Shown: one piece after another, positions 16,196-24,162 of the stretch
How the letters are laid out: every line of letters starts with the position of its first letter
How positions within the stretch are numbered: the stretch's first letter is position 1
Assembly: GCA_947486185.1 (NCBI GenBank)
Contig: CANKTH010000039.1
Location: 1 to 41,428 of the forward strand
Source: Deltaproteobacteria bacterium
Lineage (GTDB): Bacteria; Myxococcota_A; UBA796; SXON01
Direction: 5' to 3'
Length of the DNA: 41,428 bases
Made by a program: the position numbers and the translations under genes
The notes under the pieces: model-generated
The model's input: the letters and a program-made list of their open reading frames with translations, nothing else
The model's database searches: none
What the model was told of the DNA's origin: nothing

Positions 16196-17388
16196 TGGCG
16201 CTCTGGCTCCTGGCCTGCGCCGACGATCCCGCCGCAAAGGTACAGGATTCGCGGAGCTCCTCGACAGCTCCCGACCTGGCATCGGAGCCCACGCCCGACG
16301 AGGTCCTGGCTACGGTCCGCGCCAACCGTGACGCTGGGCTCTCAGCGTGGTCCACCAGCCACGGCTGGCCGGTCAAAACCACCGATGGCTGGCTTTTCGT
16401 GACCGCCGGGTCCCTGCTCCTCGCGGGTGATCATGACGACTGGGCGGGTACCCCGATGAACCCGGAGTCTGGGTTCTCCTGGTTGGTCCTGCCCGACCTG
16501 TCGGCGGGAAGCCGCTACAAATATACCGACGGCGCAGAGCGTTGGGAGGCCGACCGCTGGTCGCGCGCGTACGCGACCGACGAGTTTGGTGAGATGAGCT
16601 TGGTAGCGCCGGTCGAAGCGCATCTTGAACGGTTCTTTTCCGTGGAGGATGGCGTGCTGGCCGCGCGGGACCTGCACCTCTGGGTGCCTGCAGGCACTCC
16701 GACCCATGTGTTGTATAGCCACGATGGGCAGAACCTCTTTGACCGGCAGGCGTCATGGGGCGGCTGGCGCCTCGATGAGAGCGCTCCGCCCGGCCTGTTG
16801 ATCGTCGGCATCGACAACACCGTCGACCGGATGGACGAGTACACCCACGTACGCGACAAGCTCCACGGCGAGTGGATCGGCGGAAATGGAGCCTTATACG
16901 CTGAATATGTTGAAAACACCGTGCGTCCGCTCGTGCATCGGGTCTATTCCGAACCCACCGTCGTCGGCACCCTGGGGTCTTCGCTCGGCGGGCTGATCAG
17001 TTTTGAGATCCCAAGGCTCTACCCAGGATCCTACCGTTTCCTGGGCAGCCTCTCTGGCACGCTCGGTTGGGGGAGCATCGGGGCCCAAGAGGAGACGATG
17101 ATCGCGCTCTACGCCGCCGCAGGGCATCAAGATACCGCGATCTACCTTGATTCTGGCGGGAGCGGTACCACGTGTGCCGACAGCGACGGCGACGGCACCA
17201 ACGACGACGACTTCGAATCCTCGGACAACTACTGCACCACCATGCAGATGAAGGCCGTGCTCGAAAGTTCAGGATATACCTACGATACAGACCTATGGCA
17301 CTGGCATGAGCCCAATGCTGAACACAACGAGGCCGAGTGGGCGGCGCGTGTGGCGCGACCGTTGGAGTTGTTCGTCAACCTGGACTGA
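16192..17388 (+). CDS. Putative esterase (esterase D-like) lipoprotein with Ca-loop insert
   Basis: The alpha/beta-hydrolase core shows THVLYSHDGQNLFD, the nucleophile elbow GSSLGG (Ser264) and a C-terminal WHEPNAEHNEAEW with candidate catalytic His, as in the esterase D / enterochelin-esterase-like family. The ~140 residues before it (WLVLPDLSAGSRYKYTDGAERW) look like the immunoglobulin-like starch-binding module often found there. ATGATG at 16192 overlaps the upstream stop; the leader MMALWLLACADDP has a lipobox Cys at residue 9, an unusually short signal. Between the nucleophile and the His there is a Cys-flanked loop, CADSDGDGTNDDD, resembling a thrombospondin-type calcium site. The substrate is unknown. 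Confidence 0.85.
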   Translation: MMALWLLACADDPAAKVQDSRSSSTAPDLASEPTPDEVLATVRANRDAGLSAWSTSHGWPVKTTDGWLFVTAGSLLLAGDHDDWAGTPMNPESGFSWLVLPDLSAGSRYKYTDGAERWEADRWSRAYATDEFGEMSLVAPVEAHLERFFSVEDGVLAARDLHLWVPAGTPTHVLYSHDGQNLFDRQASWGGWRLDESAPPGLLIVGIDNTVDRMDEYTHVRDKLHGEWIGGNGALYAEYVENTVRPLVHRVYSEPTVVGTLGSSLGGLISFEIPRLYPGSYRFLGSLSGTLGWGSIGAQEETMIALYAAAGHQDTAIYLDSGGSGTTCADSDGDGTNDDDFESSDNYCTTMQMKAVLESSGYTYDTDLWHWHEPNAEHNEAEWAARVARPLELFVNLD

Positions 17389-17397
17389 TGGGCCAAC

Positions 17398-18477
17398 TCA
17401 GCGGCAGGACTCCTGATACCCAAGCTCACACGCCGTGATCTCCAGGCGCCGCGCGGTACGACGACTCTTCTTGACCCCTCGCCCGTCGCGGTACAACATC
17501 GCGAGGTTCGCACAGCCCAACGCTTCGGAGCCGTTACACGCGGCCTCGAACCATGTGGCCGCCGCGTAGGGGTCGGCTGCGATTCCCCAGCCGTTGAGGG
17601 CGAACACGCCGATGTCATTACACGACTGGTGATGGCCCAGGTCGCAGCCACGGGCGTAGGCGGCGGCCGCCGCGACCATGTCCAGCGCCACGCCGCGACC
17701 GCTCTGGTAGGCGGTGCCGACATTGCGGCAGGCCGCCGCGATGTCCCCGTCGCACGCCCGTCGGTAGAGCGAGAAAGAGAGCGCCGGGTCGGGCGCGACG
17801 CCCCGGTTCATGGTCATCATCGCGCCGAGATCATTACACCCGTCAAGGTGGCCGAGATCACACGCTTTTTGGTAGAGCGCCACCGCGCCGACGTCGTTGA
17901 CGGGGGTGCCCAGGCCCTGCTGGAGCGACCAGCCCAGCTGGCGGCAGGCAAGCCCGTTGTCGAGGGCACACGCTTTGGTGTACCAGACGTTCGCGTCGGC
18001 GTCGCCCTGCGGGACGCCGTCCCCACTTCGATAGAGCTCGCCCAGGTTGACACAGCCGTGGCCGTCCCCGCCGACGCACGCACGCTCATACCACAAGGCC
18101 GCCGCTGCGCTGTTCCCCGCGCCGCCCACCCCCGTGTGGAGCAGCACACCGACATCGTTACACGCCGTATACGAGCCACCCTGGCAGCCTCGACGGTAAA
18201 ACCGATCCGCCTGCACCAGATCGTGTGGCACGCCGATGCCCTTCTGGTACATCCACCCCAGCTCCCGGCATCCCTCCGACGCGCCCAGCTCACACGCCCG
18301 TTCTAGCGCGCGGGCGGCCAGTGGGTAGTCCACCGCCACACCGTCCCCCGCAAGAAGAGCCTTCCCAAACGCCAAACACCGGTCCGCCGACCCACTCAGG
18401 CACACCTCCTCATCCCCCGCTGGCGCCGCAACCGGCGTAGGTGATGCGGCAAGACTGAAGGCGACCACGATGAGCAT
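17398..18477 (-). CDS. Secreted Sel1-like repeat protein with paired cysteines
   Basis: After a signal peptide (MLIVVAFSLAASPTPVAA) the protein is made of about nine Sel1-like repeats of ~36 residues. Each has A-x-x-x-Y-x-x-A/G-C followed by a Cys before the L-G or V-G turn (for example ALYQKACDLGHLDGCNDLG and YRRACDGDIAAACRNVG). The regular Cys pairs eight residues apart recall the Helicobacter cysteine-rich Hcp proteins, where they form disulfides across each helical hairpin. Such solenoids normally bind proteins. The partner is unknown. The gene converges on the esterase with only nine bases between. Export and disulfides are inferred from the signal and Cys spacing. Confidence 0.88.
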   Translation of the reverse strand: MLIVVAFSLAASPTPVAAPAGDEEVCLSGSADRCLAFGKALLAGDGVAVDYPLAARALERACELGASEGCRELGWMYQKGIGVPHDLVQADRFYRRGCQGGSYTACNDVGVLLHTGVGGAGNSAAAALWYERACVGGDGHGCVNLGELYRSGDGVPQGDADANVWYTKACALDNGLACRQLGWSLQQGLGTPVNDVGAVALYQKACDLGHLDGCNDLGAMMTMNRGVAPDPALSFSLYRRACDGDIAAACRNVGTAYQSGRGVALDMVAAAAAYARGCDLGHHQSCNDIGVFALNGWGIAADPYAAATWFEAACNGSEALGCANLAMLYRDGRGVKKSRRTARRLEITACELGYQESCR

Positions 18478-18835
18478 ATAGGGGCGTCAGCTTGCCTCAG
18501 CGGCGGCCTTCCTACAAGCGCCAGCGCCGCTAAACCGCGGCGCCCGCCGGTAACTCCGCTATCAAACCGATGAATGCTCCAGCAGCTGAGCTCCGTCAGC
18601 GTGCGGGCCGGCAAAGACAGGAGCGCGATGCGGTCGCGGGGCTTCGGCAGGGCGGTCCGGGAGTTGGGAAAGCTCTGGCGGCGGCCGCCCCTCCGCCTGG
18701 CTCGGGCGCCGCGCCCCTCGCCGTCGCGCAGCACGGGGTCGGGTTCAGGGCGATCGCGGCGCCGCTCGCCACCCCCGCGGGGACGTTGGCGACACTCTGC
18801 GGTCCGGGATAACCCACTGTTCACTTGGGGTGTCC
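18478..18835. other. Intergenic stretch without a recognisable gene
   Basis: About 360 bp separate the start of the Sel1 gene from the zinc-ribbon gene; both are transcribed outward, so it should hold two promoters. Frames crossing it are Arg/Pro/Ala-rich, have no domain and contradict one another on both strands. I see no RNA gene or strong hairpin with a T-run. Confidence 0.5.
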
Positions 18836-19318
18836 ATGTTGTGTCCGATGTGCTCCTCCACCCTCACCCCGCGAGAGCTCGGCTCGGTGCACGTAGACGT
18901 CTGTGACGGCGGCTGCGGCGGGGTCTGGCTCGACGGCCGCGAGTTGCGCCTCTTGGATGAGGCGCACGAGGGAGATGCTGCTTCGCTCATGGATATCCCG
19001 CGTACGGCCCACCACGAGCGCCGCCCCGGACGCCCGCTCTGTCCGCGCTGTACGCAGAAATATCCGCTTCGCACCCGGCGCTTTCACCCCATCGTACACG
19101 TGGACATCGAGGAGTGCCCCGGCTGTGGCGGCCACTGGCTCGACTTTGGCGAGCTCCACCGCATCCGCGCAGAGGCCCCCGACGACGCGACGCGCGAGGC
19201 CAAGGCCCGGAAGGTGTTCGACGAAATGTACGCCACCGACCTGTCTGCCAGGCGACAGGAACACCAGACCCAGCTTGAGCGGATGCGCCGTTGGCTCTTC
19301 CGCGCCCCGACCGCCTGA
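18836..19318 (+). CDS. Zinc-ribbon (zf-TFIIB-like) protein
   Basis: Two zinc-ribbon units are visible: MLCPMCSSTLTPREL with VCDGGCGGVWLDGREL, and LCPRCTQKYPLRT with ECPGCGGHWLDFGEL. The C-x-x-C pairs with C-x-x-C-G-G-x-W-L-D are the signature of the zf-TFIIB family of small bacterial proteins. A charged helical C-terminal tail of ~50 residues follows (RKVFDEMYATDLSARRQEH). ATG 18836 is chosen; a GTG at 18830 would add two residues. The molecular function is not known for most members. The gene is monocistronic and ends 24 bases before a convergent gene. Confidence 0.85.
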   Translation: MLCPMCSSTLTPRELGSVHVDVCDGGCGGVWLDGRELRLLDEAHEGDAASLMDIPRTAHHERRPGRPLCPRCTQKYPLRTRRFHPIVHVDIEECPGCGGHWLDFGELHRIRAEAPDDATREAKARKVFDEMYATDLSARRQEHQTQLERMRRWLFRAPTA

Positions 19319-19342
19319 CCGCCGGCAAGCGCGACGTCGGGC

Positions 19343-19753
19343 TCAGTCTCCGTCACCCTCACCGTCGTCGCCGCCCCGCTCGCGCAGCTCCACCGCCTTC
19401 ACCCATTGCTCCGCGGTGAGCTCCGCCTTGATCTCCAGCATCGTCGCCAGCTTCAGCTGGTGGAGCTCGGCCAGCGCCGCGTCGATCTCCGCCAGTTTCT
19501 TGTAAGCAGCCTTCTCGTCCACGGGCTCGGTCATGAGGAGCTGCTTGAGCTCCAACCTGGCCTTCTTCACCTTCGCCTTCGTATCCACCGCGTCGATCTT
19601 GGCCTCCGAGACGATCTCACTCACCTTGGCCTTCTGGTCGCCTGAGAGTCCCAGCTCTGCCGCAAGCTTCTGGGCGCCCGACCCCGCGTAGGCGATCGAG
19701 AGCGGGAGTACACACACAAAGGCTACTACACCCATCATCTTCCACATGTTCAT
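19343..19753 (-). CDS. Spy/CpxP-like periplasmic protein
   Basis: ATG 19753 has AGGAG five bases upstream and begins MNMWKMMGVVAFVCVLPLSIAYAG, a signal peptide with A-Y-A cleavage near residue 23. The mature part is about 110 residues of charged helices: LGLSGDQKAKVSEIVSEAK, a Lys-rich middle, then LKLATMLEIKAELTAEQW. The L-T-x-x-Q-like segment ELTAEQW and the all-helical layout match the Spy/CpxP/ZraP (LTXXQ) group of periplasmic chaperone-like or metal-stress proteins. The C-terminus is an Asp/Gly/Glu tail (GGDDGEGDGD) that may bind cations. Family assignment is moderate since the motif is short. Confidence 0.75.
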   Translation of the reverse strand: MNMWKMMGVVAFVCVLPLSIAYAGSGAQKLAAELGLSGDQKAKVSEIVSEAKIDAVDTKAKVKKARLELKQLLMTEPVDEKAAYKKLAEIDAALAELHQLKLATMLEIKAELTAEQWVKAVELRERGGDDGEGDGD

Positions 19754-19899
19754 GTTCGCTCCTGGACGGCCATCGAGCCGCCGCTGACAAGGAGACCCCC
19801 ACCGGGCCAACTCGGGGGACAGCGGAGTGAACAAGGACCGCCCGGCGCTCGGGAGGCCTGAGCGGTTAAGCCGACGCGCGGCCGAACCGCCGGAGCCCG

Positions 19900-21303
19900 G
19901 TGCTCTTCAACAGCCTTGATTTCCCGGTCTTTCTTGGCCTCACCTGGCTGGTCTGGCGCGTGGTCCACCTCTGGCGCCTCCCCCGCCTCCTGTGGCTGCT
20001 GCTCACCAGCGCGTTCTTTTATGGCTGTTGGGAACCGTGGTATCTCTGGCTGGTCGCGATCTCGATCACCATGCAGTACGCCACCGGCGAGCTGATTCGC
20101 CGGGCGGACACCGAAGCCAGCCGTAAGCTCTGGTTATTCCTGGGTATCACCGGCGACGTCGCCTTGTTGAGCGTCTTCAAGTACGGCAACTTCCTGCTGG
20201 AGAGCGCCGCCGCCGTCGCCACGCTGGTCGGACACCCGATCGTAGCGCCCCGGCTTGAGGTCGAGCTGCCGGTGGGCATCTCGTTCTACACCTTCCAGGG
20301 CCTGTCCTACACCATCGATGTGTACCGACGTCGCATACCACCCGCCCGCGGCTTCCTCGAATTCGCGGTTTACGTCCTATTTTTTCCACAGCTCGTCGCG
20401 GGACCCATCGTGCGGGCCGCCGATTTTCTGCCCCAGCTGGATCAGCGCCCGCGCACCGAGACCGCCGCCCTGGGCGCCGGGATCTTCCTCATCCTCTCGG
20501 GGCTCATCAAGAAAATGGTGCTCGCCGACACGATCTCGGCGTGGTGGGTAGCGCCCTTCTTTGCGCGACCCGTGGGTCACAACACCGTCGAGGTGCTCAC
20601 CACGATCTGGGCGGCAAACTTTCAGGTTTATTGCGATTTCTCCGGCTACTCCGACGTCGCCCGGGGCGCGGCGATGCTGTTTGGCTTCTCTCTCCCGATC
20701 AACTTTGACCGCCCGTTCTGGTCCACCACGCCGATGGAGCACTGGCGGCGCTGGCATATTTCACTTTCTACCTGGCTGAAGGACTATCTGTACCTACCGC
20801 TCGGCGGTTCGCGGCTCGGCGCGGCGCGTACGGACCTCAACCTGGTCATCACCTTCTTCATCGGCGGTGTCTGGCACGGCGCCGGATGGACCTTCGTGGT
20901 GTGGGGCTTCTACAATGGCCTCCTGTTGGTCCTGTGGCGGCGTTTTGGCCCGCGCGAAGCGGTCTCACGGATCGGAAAGGTGATCCAGGCTTTTGTGACG
21001 TTCAACAGCATCTGCCTGGGTCTGATCCTGCTACACGCCCACAGCTTCGCCGACGCCTGGGCCGTCTTCCTCGGCCTCTTGCGGCCGCTCTCCCCGTTCG
21101 GCGACGTCCTGAAGCCCGCCGGCGTCCTGGCTTTTGGCGTGGCGGTCCTGCTTCATCTGACCCCCCAGCGATGGAAGCTCGACCTTGAGCGCGGCTTCGG
21201 CCTCGCGCCCAGCTACGCCGTGGCCCTCGTGGTCGTGCTGGTGGGCTCCGGGCTCGCCCTCTTTGGCAACATGGCCGAGCCCTTTTTCTACTTCCAGTTC
21301 TGA
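19900..21303 (+). CDS. MBOAT O-acyltransferase (AlgI-like)
   Basis: This is a ~467-aa polytopic membrane protein with the AlgI/DltB signature: LPVGISFYTFQGLSYTIDVY, LFFPQLVAGPIVRA, FQVYCDFSGYSDVARG, INFDRPFWSTTPMEHWRRWH and the catalytic His region GGVWHGAGWTFVVWG. AlgI-type MBOATs move acetyl or other acyl groups across the membrane to extracytoplasmic polysaccharide or lipid with an AlgJ/AlgX-like SGNH partner. No partner gene is adjacent. The start is GTG 19900 (LFNSLDFPVFL), the canonical MBOAT N-terminus. It begins a plus-strand run to 25599 with short gaps. The acyl acceptor is unknown. Confidence 0.92.
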   Translation: MLFNSLDFPVFLGLTWLVWRVVHLWRLPRLLWLLLTSAFFYGCWEPWYLWLVAISITMQYATGELIRRADTEASRKLWLFLGITGDVALLSVFKYGNFLLESAAAVATLVGHPIVAPRLEVELPVGISFYTFQGLSYTIDVYRRRIPPARGFLEFAVYVLFFPQLVAGPIVRAADFLPQLDQRPRTETAALGAGIFLILSGLIKKMVLADTISAWWVAPFFARPVGHNTVEVLTTIWAANFQVYCDFSGYSDVARGAAMLFGFSLPINFDRPFWSTTPMEHWRRWHISLSTWLKDYLYLPLGGSRLGAARTDLNLVITFFIGGVWHGAGWTFVVWGFYNGLLLVLWRRFGPREAVSRIGKVIQAFVTFNSICLGLILLHAHSFADAWAVFLGLLRPLSPFGDVLKPAGVLAFGVAVLLHLTPQRWKLDLERGFGLAPSYAVALVVVLVGSGLALFGNMAEPFFYFQF

Positions 21304-21321
21304 CCCTCGACCGGAGCGCCG

Positions 21322-21675
21322 ATGTCCCTCACCGTCTACGGCATCCCCACCTGCGGAACCGTCAAAAAAGCCCGGAGTTGGCTTGAACAACACGGGATCG
21401 CCTACGAATACGCGGACCTGCGCCTCGCTCCGCCCAGCGCGGCCCGGGTCGCCGGATGGATCCGGGTTGTAGGCGTCGATCGCCTGAAGAATCTCAGCGG
21501 TGGCTCCTACCGTGCGCTGGGGCCCGAGCGGGAGCGATGGAGCGAGGCCGAGTGGTGCGCCGCGTTCGCGCGTGACCCGATGTTGATCCGCCGGCCGGTC
21601 ATCGAGCGCGACGGAGAGCTCGTGCTGGTGGGCTTCAAGGAGGACGCCACGGAGCTGGCGCGCCTCGGCGGTTGA
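21322..21675 (+). CDS. ArsC/Spx-family protein (YffB-like)
   Basis: The 117-aa thioredoxin-fold protein starts MSLTVYGIPTCGTVKKARSW, with one conserved Cys followed by G-T-V-K-K-A. Later it has LIRRPVIERDG, the R-R-P motif of the ArsC/Spx superfamily, and ends VGFKEDATE. This pattern fits the YffB/Spx-like ArsC-related branch (PF03960) rather than a proven arsenate reductase. It lies 18 bases after the O-acyltransferase stop and 35 bases before the first ATP-grasp gene, with which it may be cotranscribed. A redox or glutathione-linked role is inferred from the family. Confidence 0.88.
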   Translation: MSLTVYGIPTCGTVKKARSWLEQHGIAYEYADLRLAPPSAARVAGWIRVVGVDRLKNLSGGSYRALGPERERWSEAEWCAAFARDPMLIRRPVIERDGELVLVGFKEDATELARLGG

Positions 21676-21710
21676 GGGCCCCGACCGGGGTTCCTTGATA
21701 ACGGGGAACG

Positions 21711-22919
21711 ATGCGCACCGTGCTTTTTGTCGCCCCCTTCCTCATGGACGCCACCCTCAAGTTTGTCCGCGCGGCAGCCAGCCTCGACGGCGTACGCCTG
21801 GTGGTGCTGACCCAGGATGAACCTGAAAAGGTCCCTCAAGGGGCCTTGTATTGGCGCGTGGATGACGCCACCTCGGTAGCCAACCTGGTCCAGCACGCGC
21901 GTGGCGTCGCCCAACGTTACGGCGGCATCCACCGGATCGTCGGAATCCTGGAGAACATCCAGGAGGAGATCGCCGCGGTCCGCGAGGCCCTGGGCGTGCC
22001 CGGCACCAGCGTAGCGACCGCAGCGCGCTGCCGGGACAAGGCCCTGATGAAGACCGTGTTGCGCGAGTCCGGCTTGCCTTGTGCGCGGCACCGCCTCGTG
22101 ATCTCCCTCGACGATGCACATCAGTTTGTGCAGGAGGTCGGTTTTCCGATCGTGCTCAAACCACCCGCCGGCGCGGGGTGCAAGGCGACCGTCCGCGTCA
22201 ACAGCCTGCCCGAGCTCCAGAAAGAGCTGTCGGAAATGAGTCCCTCGGGGCAGAACGCGGTGTTGGCGGAAGAATTCATGGCGGGAGACGAGCTGTCTTT
22301 CGATACGGTCATCATCGATGGGCGTGTGATGTTCTACAATGTGTTGCGATACCTGCCCGGGCCGCTCCATGTGTTGCGTAATGACTGGATCCAGTGGTGC
22401 GTGATCGCCGATCGGGACCTGGACCGCCCCGATCTGGACGCCATTCGTGTGGTAGGACCTGCCGTGTTGCGCACCCTCGGCGTGAGGACCTCCCTGACCC
22501 ACATGGAGTGGTTCCGGCGCCCGGACGGCACCCCCGCGGTGTCGGAGATTGGTGCCCGGCCTCCGGGAGCGCAGTTCACCTCATTGATGTCCTATGTCAC
22601 GGACCGCGACATGTACCGGGTGTGGGCGCGGGCGGTGATTGACGAGGCTTTCGACGGGCCGCTCCCCCGGAAATACGCGGTTGGCGCCGCATATCTTCGC
22701 GGTATGGGCCAGGGTCGCGTCGCGGCGGTGGAGGGCATCGCCGAGGCTCAGCGCCGGGTGGGCGAGGTGGTGGTCGAGGTCAAGCTCCCGCAAGTAGGCG
22801 CCTCCAAATCCACCAGCTATGAAGGAGATGGTTACGTGATCGTGCGCCACCCCGACACCGCGGTGGTGGAGCGCGCGCTCAAGGCGGTGGTGGAGACCCT
22901 CCAGGTGCGGTACCACTGA
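21711..22919 (+). CDS. ATP-grasp ligase-like protein, apparently complete active site
   Basis: The 402-aa protein has the ATP-grasp layout: an N-terminal Rossmann-like domain (MRTVLFVAPF), CRDKALMKTVLRESGLP leading into the ATP-grasp fold, the nucleotide Lys in FPIVLKPPAGAGC (K150), LAEEFMAGDELSFDT, HMEWF (H264, E266) and VSEIGARPPGA (E279, R283). These match carboxylate-amine ligases that activate a carboxylate as acyl-phosphate. ATG 21711 follows GGGGAACG. The next gene is a same-length paralogue starting two bases after this stop. Substrates are unknown; an amide- or peptide-forming reaction is inferred from the family. Confidence 0.88.
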   Translation: MRTVLFVAPFLMDATLKFVRAAASLDGVRLVVLTQDEPEKVPQGALYWRVDDATSVANLVQHARGVAQRYGGIHRIVGILENIQEEIAAVREALGVPGTSVATAARCRDKALMKTVLRESGLPCARHRLVISLDDAHQFVQEVGFPIVLKPPAGAGCKATVRVNSLPELQKELSEMSPSGQNAVLAEEFMAGDELSFDTVIIDGRVMFYNVLRYLPGPLHVLRNDWIQWCVIADRDLDRPDLDAIRVVGPAVLRTLGVRTSLTHMEWFRRPDGTPAVSEIGARPPGAQFTSLMSYVTDRDMYRVWARAVIDEAFDGPLPRKYAVGAAYLRGMGQGRVAAVEGIAEAQRRVGEVVVEVKLPQVGASKSTSYEGDGYVIVRHPDTAVVERALKAVVETLQVRYH

Positions 22920-22921
22920 CC

Positions 22922-24130
22922 ATGCATGTGGTCTTTCTGGCGCCCAACTTCCCGATCGAACAACGAGCCTTTGTTCGCGCCCTTTTCAGGGCTGGCGCCC
23001 AGGTCACCGGCATCGGTGACGTCGCCCCCGAGCAGATCGACGCCGAGTTATGGCGTTCACTCGCGGGGTATCACCCGATCGCCTCGCTCGATGACGAGGC
23101 CGGCCTCAGCGAGCTGGTAGCCCGGATCGGCGCGGAACGGCCGATACACCACCTGATCTGCACGGTCGAGCCCTATCAGCTCATCGCGGCGCGGCTGCGG
23201 GATCAGCTTGACCTCGCCGGGCCGTCCGCGGCTCAGGTCGCCCGCTGCCACAACCGGGACACCCTCAAACAGCTCGTTCGCGGGTTGGGTTTGGGCGCGG
23301 CGCGCTGTGGGACGCTGGAGACCGCGGATCAATTACGCCGTTTTGTGGCTGAAGTTGGCCTTCCCGTGCTGGTAGGCGAGGGTGGGCTCCGGGCGGACAG
23401 CGGGGGGCAGGTGGAGGAGCTGATCCGACGGCTGGCGTTACCGGACAAGCCGGGCCGGCGGCAGGTGGTGGTGGAGGAGCTCTACCTCGGCCACGAGGGG
23501 TTTTTTGACACCCTCACCGTCAACGGTCGCGTGGTATTTGAGGCGATTTCTCACTGTTATCCCAATCCACTGGAGGCGATGCGCACGCGCGAGCTCAACC
23601 CGTACATCGTGTGCACCAACCGGGTGGACGCGGAGAGCTACGCGGAGCTGCGCCGTTTTGGCCGGAGCGTGCTGGAGGCCGTAGGTGCCGACACGGGCGC
23701 ACAGCACCTGGGCTGGTGTTTTGGGGACCGCGGCTTGTGGCTGTCCGAGCTTCGGCTTCGGCCCCCGGGCGCGCGCTTCTGGGAGCTTCACGGGCTCGCC
23801 AACGAGGTCGACCTCTACGACGCCTGGGCGCAAGCGCTCGTGCGAGGGCGGGTGGACCTGAGGCCCACCCGACGTTTTGCCGCCGGTCTACTGGCGATCC
23901 GTCCCGACCGCGACGGCAGGGTGCTCGGCTACCGCGGGGTGGACGAGGTGCGCCGGCGTTATGGGGAGTTCATCGTGCATCTTCACCTCCCGGCGATCGG
24001 CCAGCACACCGCCGAACTCGGCGCAGGATACACCGCCCACGGCTGGATGTGGGCGCGCCACCCCGACTATGACGAGCTGAGGCGCCTCCTGGAGCGCGCG
24101 GGAGAGCTGCTCCAGATCACCGCAGGCTGA
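22922..24130 (+). CDS. ATP-grasp paralogue with missing key residues (probable pseudoenzyme)
   Basis: The length of 402 aa and the order of segments mirror the preceding gene: MHVVFLAPNF, CHNRDTLKQLVRGLGLG, VVVEELYLGHEGFFDT, HLGWCFGDRGLWLSELRLRPPGA. At the nucleotide Lys position the sequence reads LPVLVGEGGLRADSG, so Lys is replaced by Val. The H-x-E metal ligand is H-L-G. The later Glu (LSEL) and Arg (LRPPGA) remain. It therefore probably binds poorly to ATP/Mg, and may be a regulatory or structural partner of the first protein. The two-base gap suggests coupled translation. Whether it is inactive is inference from residues. Confidence 0.82.
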   Translation: MHVVFLAPNFPIEQRAFVRALFRAGAQVTGIGDVAPEQIDAELWRSLAGYHPIASLDDEAGLSELVARIGAERPIHHLICTVEPYQLIAARLRDQLDLAGPSAAQVARCHNRDTLKQLVRGLGLGAARCGTLETADQLRRFVAEVGLPVLVGEGGLRADSGGQVEELIRRLALPDKPGRRQVVVEELYLGHEGFFDTLTVNGRVVFEAISHCYPNPLEAMRTRELNPYIVCTNRVDAESYAELRRFGRSVLEAVGADTGAQHLGWCFGDRGLWLSELRLRPPGARFWELHGLANEVDLYDAWAQALVRGRVDLRPTRRFAAGLLAIRPDRDGRVLGYRGVDEVRRRYGEFIVHLHLPAIGQHTAELGAGYTAHGWMWARHPDYDELRRLLERAGELLQITAG

Positions 24131-24162
24131 ATTTCGGGGTAGTGTGGGCGCGGAGGACTCCC

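Noticed and set aside
18570..18817. Small frames on both strands in the Sel1-zinc-ribbon gap
   Set aside because: Composition is Ala/Pro/Arg-rich, the two strands compete, and neither has a ribosome site or a recognisable domain.
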